Below the pieces are notes generated by a model. It searched no databases. It worked only from the letters and a program-made list of their open reading frames with translations, and was not told where the DNA came from. 8,201 bases of DNA from Candidatus Delongbacteria bacterium. GTDB taxonomy: Bacteria; Bacteroidota; Bacteroidia; Bacteroidales; ML635J-15. Below are positions 6,060 to 8,201 of the stretch, one piece after another. The DNA is taken from assembly GCA_027858215.1 (NCBI GenBank), contig JAQIDD010000164.1:1-8201 (forward strand). Reading direction: 5' to 3'. A program made the translations under genes and the position numbers. Position 1 is the stretch's first letter; each line of letters opens with the position of its first letter.

Positions 6060-7368
6060 AAAATTAAAAAAAGTGATGCGCTCGGAATTGTGCAGCCGCT
6101 GTGGAACCTGCGTGGGATTGTCAGGGGGAAAGCTTGTTTTTGACAATAAGGAAGGAAAATACCTGCCAAAAATTACCGGCAAACTGGATGACAAGCTTGC
6201 AGATAAAATATGGGCTGCCTGTCCGGCAAAACATTTTGATTTCCCTGCCTACCGCCACAATTTTTATCCGGATGCATCGCATTTTCACGAATACACCGGC
6301 CCGTATGAAAACATGTACATTGGTTATGCTACCGATGAGAAAGTAAGAAGAAATGCTGCAAGTGGCGGCCTAATTTCGGCTGTTTTAATCCATCTGCTGA
6401 ATTCCAATGCCATTGATGGGGTGGTAACCCTGCGTATGTCAAAAACCAAACCATGGCTAACAGAACCTTTCATTGCTACCACCAAAGCCGGCATCATAGA
6501 AGCCGCTGAAAGCAAATACATCATCAGTTCTGTCAATGATATTTTACCTCAGATGGAAGCTTTCATCGGGAAACTCGCCTTTGTTGGCATACCTCCACAG
6601 GTGCAATCAATCAGGAAATTGCAGAAAATGAACGATCCCGCTGTCAGGAACATCAAATACATATTTGGTCCTTTTTATGGCAACACATTGTATTTTTCAT
6701 CGGTAAAAAGTTTTTTGCGTTCACACGGAGAAAAAGACCATTCAAAAATCAAAAAACTGTATTTCAGATACGGGGAATGGCCTGGCAGCATGCGTGTAGA
6801 AATGCAATCAGGGAAGATACTTGAACTCAAAAAGTTCCATGCCAATTACCTGATTCCATTTCATGTGGTAAAAAACTCCCTGTATTGTACCGATTTCACC
6901 AATGAATTTACGGATATCAGCGGTGGCGATGCATGGGCTCCTGTGTATGAAGAGCGTGGTAAAGGGTTTTCCATGATCATTGCCAGAACCCCGGCAGGCA
7001 CAAAAATCATCAACGAAATGGTAAAATCAGGAGCTTTGCATACAGAACCCCTTAGTGAAAAAGAAGCCATCAAAATGCACAGCCATGGGTATGATTTAAA
7101 AAAAAGAGGGAGTTTTATCCGCATTAAATTCCGAAAATTATGCGGCAAACAAATTCCCGATTACGGCTATACATTATCGGGATTTGGGATAAAACGGCAT
7201 GTGATGGAAATGGTAATCAGCTTTTTGTTTATGGTACTGCGAACACGATTAGCAAGATGGACGGTAGAACAATTGCCTCCGGGATTTATTGGGAAACGTT
7301 TTGAAAAAGCACGTAATTTCTGGAAAAGATCAACACGCAAAATTAAACGTGAAAACCTGGCAGAATGA
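6040..7368 (+). CDS. FrhB-like protein (coenzyme F420 hydrogenase/dehydrogenase beta-subunit family)
   Basis: A 442-residue protein. The N-terminus has a ferredoxin-like cluster motif, CSRCGTC (C18, C21, C24) with a distant CP (C61-P62). The FrhB N-terminal domain follows (RRNAASGGLISAVLIHLL at 103-120, AIDGVV at 124-129, SKYIISSVNDIL at 158-169) and then the C-terminal domain (FRYGEWPGSMRVEM at 242-255, CTDFTNEFTDISGGDAW at 283-299). The family carries flavin and iron-sulfur clusters and handles hydride or electron transfer; copies in surface-polysaccharide clusters are of unclear function. Two usual cysteines seem replaced: the GxPC site reads GIPPQV (183-188), and the C-x2-C before DF reads SLYC (280-283). 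A hydrophobic stretch at 388-400 and a basic tail (416-437) suggest membrane association. The start at 6040 overlaps the methyltransferase gene by 20 nt; ATG 6076 is an alternative that also keeps all cluster cysteines. Confidence 0.88.
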   Translation: MSVKSNEKLKKVMRSELCSRCGTCVGLSGGKLVFDNKEGKYLPKITGKLDDKLADKIWAACPAKHFDFPAYRHNFYPDASHFHEYTGPYENMYIGYATDEKVRRNAASGGLISAVLIHLLNSNAIDGVVTLRMSKTKPWLTEPFIATTKAGIIEAAESKYIISSVNDILPQMEAFIGKLAFVGIPPQVQSIRKLQKMNDPAVRNIKYIFGPFYGNTLYFSSVKSFLRSHGEKDHSKIKKLYFRYGEWPGSMRVEMQSGKILELKKFHANYLIPFHVVKNSLYCTDFTNEFTDISGGDAWAPVYEERGKGFSMIIARTPAGTKIINEMVKSGALHTEPLSEKEAIKMHSHGYDLKKRGSFIRIKFRKLCGKQIPDYGYTLSGFGIKRHVMEMVISFLFMVLRTRLARWTVEQLPPGFIGKRFEKARNFWKRSTRKIKRENLAE

Positions 7369-8201
7369 AAAACAAGAAAAAAATAAGCCCCTTTTTGATA
7401 TTGCGCCTGCTGGGCATTGCTTTGTTTGTGTTCATTTTATGTCGAATTGATCTCGGGGCAATGTTTGGGGAATTAAAACACCTGGTTATCAGGTATTTTT
7501 TGTGGGGAATTCTTTTTCAGATACTTGTTTTGTCTTTTAAAGGCATACGATGGCATGTAATGAACGACGGCCGTACTGCATCTCCTTTTTGGATCAGAAG
7601 TTTTGGGCGATTTTTTGAAAGTTATGCCATTGGTGTAGTTACCCCCGGGAGACTGGGAGAAGTGCTGAAAGCCGGACACGAACAAAACAAAAATGAAAAA
7701 GCAAACAGCTTTATTCGTGTGATCTCAGAAAGGGGATTTGACGTCAGCATTTTTGTGCTGATTGCAGTAGCTGCACTGTTTTATGGTGAATTTATTCAAA
7801 TGGGAAACAACTCCAAATGGGCGTTTCTGCTGTTGGGAGTAGCTTTGTTAATCTTTTCTTTCCTGTTGTTAACCTCACCAAAGACATGGCGGGTGCTGCA
7901 AAAAATCATACATAAATTCCCGGGGAAGTTTTCACATATTGACATAGCCGGAAAACAATACAAAAAAGGAACGGTATGGCTGGTCTTTTTGCTTTCGCTG
8001 CTGAGCAACGCCAGTTACTTTGTTTCCTGTTATTTCCTTGCACTCAGCGTGAATTTAACCATTCCACTTATTGATGTTGCAGCAGGAGTGGCCATTGCTG
8101 GTTTATTGAACATGCTGCCGGTTACCATCATGGGAATGGGCACACGGGAATTGAATTTATTGAGTGTGTTCAGTTCGCTGCCTTCAGCATCAGTTTTGGA
8201 G
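7365..8201 (+). CDS. LPG_synthase_TM/UPF0104 flippase-like membrane protein, 3' end outside the window
   Basis: The frame from ATG 7365 is open to the window edge: 279 residues seen, no stop. Family motifs are VVTPGRLGEVLKA (91-103), SERGFD (121-126) and LPVTIMGMGTRE (251-262), which match the conserved TPGRxGE, ERxxD and LPxSxxGxGxRE blocks of PF03706 (lysylphosphatidylglycerol synthase TM region, related to AglD and other UPF0104 proteins). Hydrophobic helices occur near 10-26, 42-58, 127-142, 152-170, 203-226 and 233-256. Full members have about 300-340 residues, so roughly 20-60 are missing. There is no sign so far of the MprF synthase domain. It overlaps the FrhB-like gene by ATGA (7365-7368), ending a chain of overlapping genes. 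In glycan clusters such proteins are proposed to move lipid-linked intermediates; that role is inferred here. Confidence 0.86.
   Translation, partial: MKNKKKISPFLILRLLGIALFVFILCRIDLGAMFGELKHLVIRYFLWGILFQILVLSFKGIRWHVMNDGRTASPFWIRSFGRFFESYAIGVVTPGRLGEVLKAGHEQNKNEKANSFIRVISERGFDVSIFVLIAVAALFYGEFIQMGNNSKWAFLLLGVALLIFSFLLLTSPKTWRVLQKIIHKFPGKFSHIDIAGKQYKKGTVWLVFLLSLLSNASYFVSCYFLALSVNLTIPLIDVAAGVAIAGLLNMLPVTIMGMGTRELNLLSVFSSLPSASVLE

Noticed and set aside
7365..8201. Last gene as a complete MprF lysyl-phosphatidylglycerol synthase
   Set aside because: Only the TM-type domain is visible and its size fits stand-alone UPF0104 proteins; the C-terminal synthase domain is not in the window.
1..8201. Mobile element, CRISPR array or defence system
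   Set aside because: No transposase, integrase, spaced repeats, terminal inverted repeats or known defence domains found; all genes fit polyphosphate or surface-glycan metabolism.

Overview
The window most likely comes from the chromosome of a member of the phylum Bacteroidota (Bacteroidales/Marinilabiliales-like). The basis is AT-rich coding sequence, genes without Shine-Dalgarno sequences, promoter boxes of the Bacteroidota type (TAnnTTTG) in the one sizeable intergenic region, and the protein families present. I see no tRNA, rRNA, IS element, CRISPR array or phage gene. Coding density is very high: eight protein genes, seven complete and one running off the right edge, with one intergenic stretch of 274 bp.

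Block 1 (14-2076, + strand) is a tight three-gene operon: a DUF4956 membrane protein, a VTC-domain protein of the CYTH/triphosphate-tunnel fold (polyphosphate polymerase family), and a family I inorganic pyrophosphatase carrying a lipoprotein signal peptide. Together they look like an inorganic polyphosphate module: cytosolic synthesis, a membrane partner, and an envelope-anchored phosphohydrolase. The promoter lies left of the window.

Block 2 (2073-4193, - strand) is a single gene for a GT39/PMT-like, GT-C-fold integral membrane glycosyltransferase with a long extracytoplasmic C-terminal region. Its stop codon overlaps the stop of the pyrophosphatase gene, leaving no room for an intergenic terminator.

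Block 3 (4194-4467) is the divergent promoter region. Candidate -7 boxes face both ways, and a four-codon leader ORF (MNNK) ends on the start codon of the next gene.

Block 4 (4468 to the right edge, + strand) is an operon whose genes overlap by 4, 20 and 4 nt: a DPM1/GtrB-like GT2 glycosyltransferase, a SAM-methyltransferase-like protein with a degenerate SAM loop, an FrhB-like (F420 hydrogenase/dehydrogenase beta) flavin/iron-sulfur protein lacking some expected cysteines, and an LPG_synthase_TM/UPF0104-type membrane protein truncated by the window edge.

Blocks 2 and 4 fit one pathway: the GT2 could charge a polyprenyl phosphate with a sugar, the GT39 protein could transfer such a sugar outside the membrane, and the other proteins could modify or move the lipid-linked intermediate. 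This functional reading is inference from families and gene order. The most notable points are the polyphosphate module with its lipoprotein pyrophosphatase, and the uncharacterised GT2/methyltransferase/FrhB-like/flippase-like operon in which several enzymes appear to lack canonical active-site residues.
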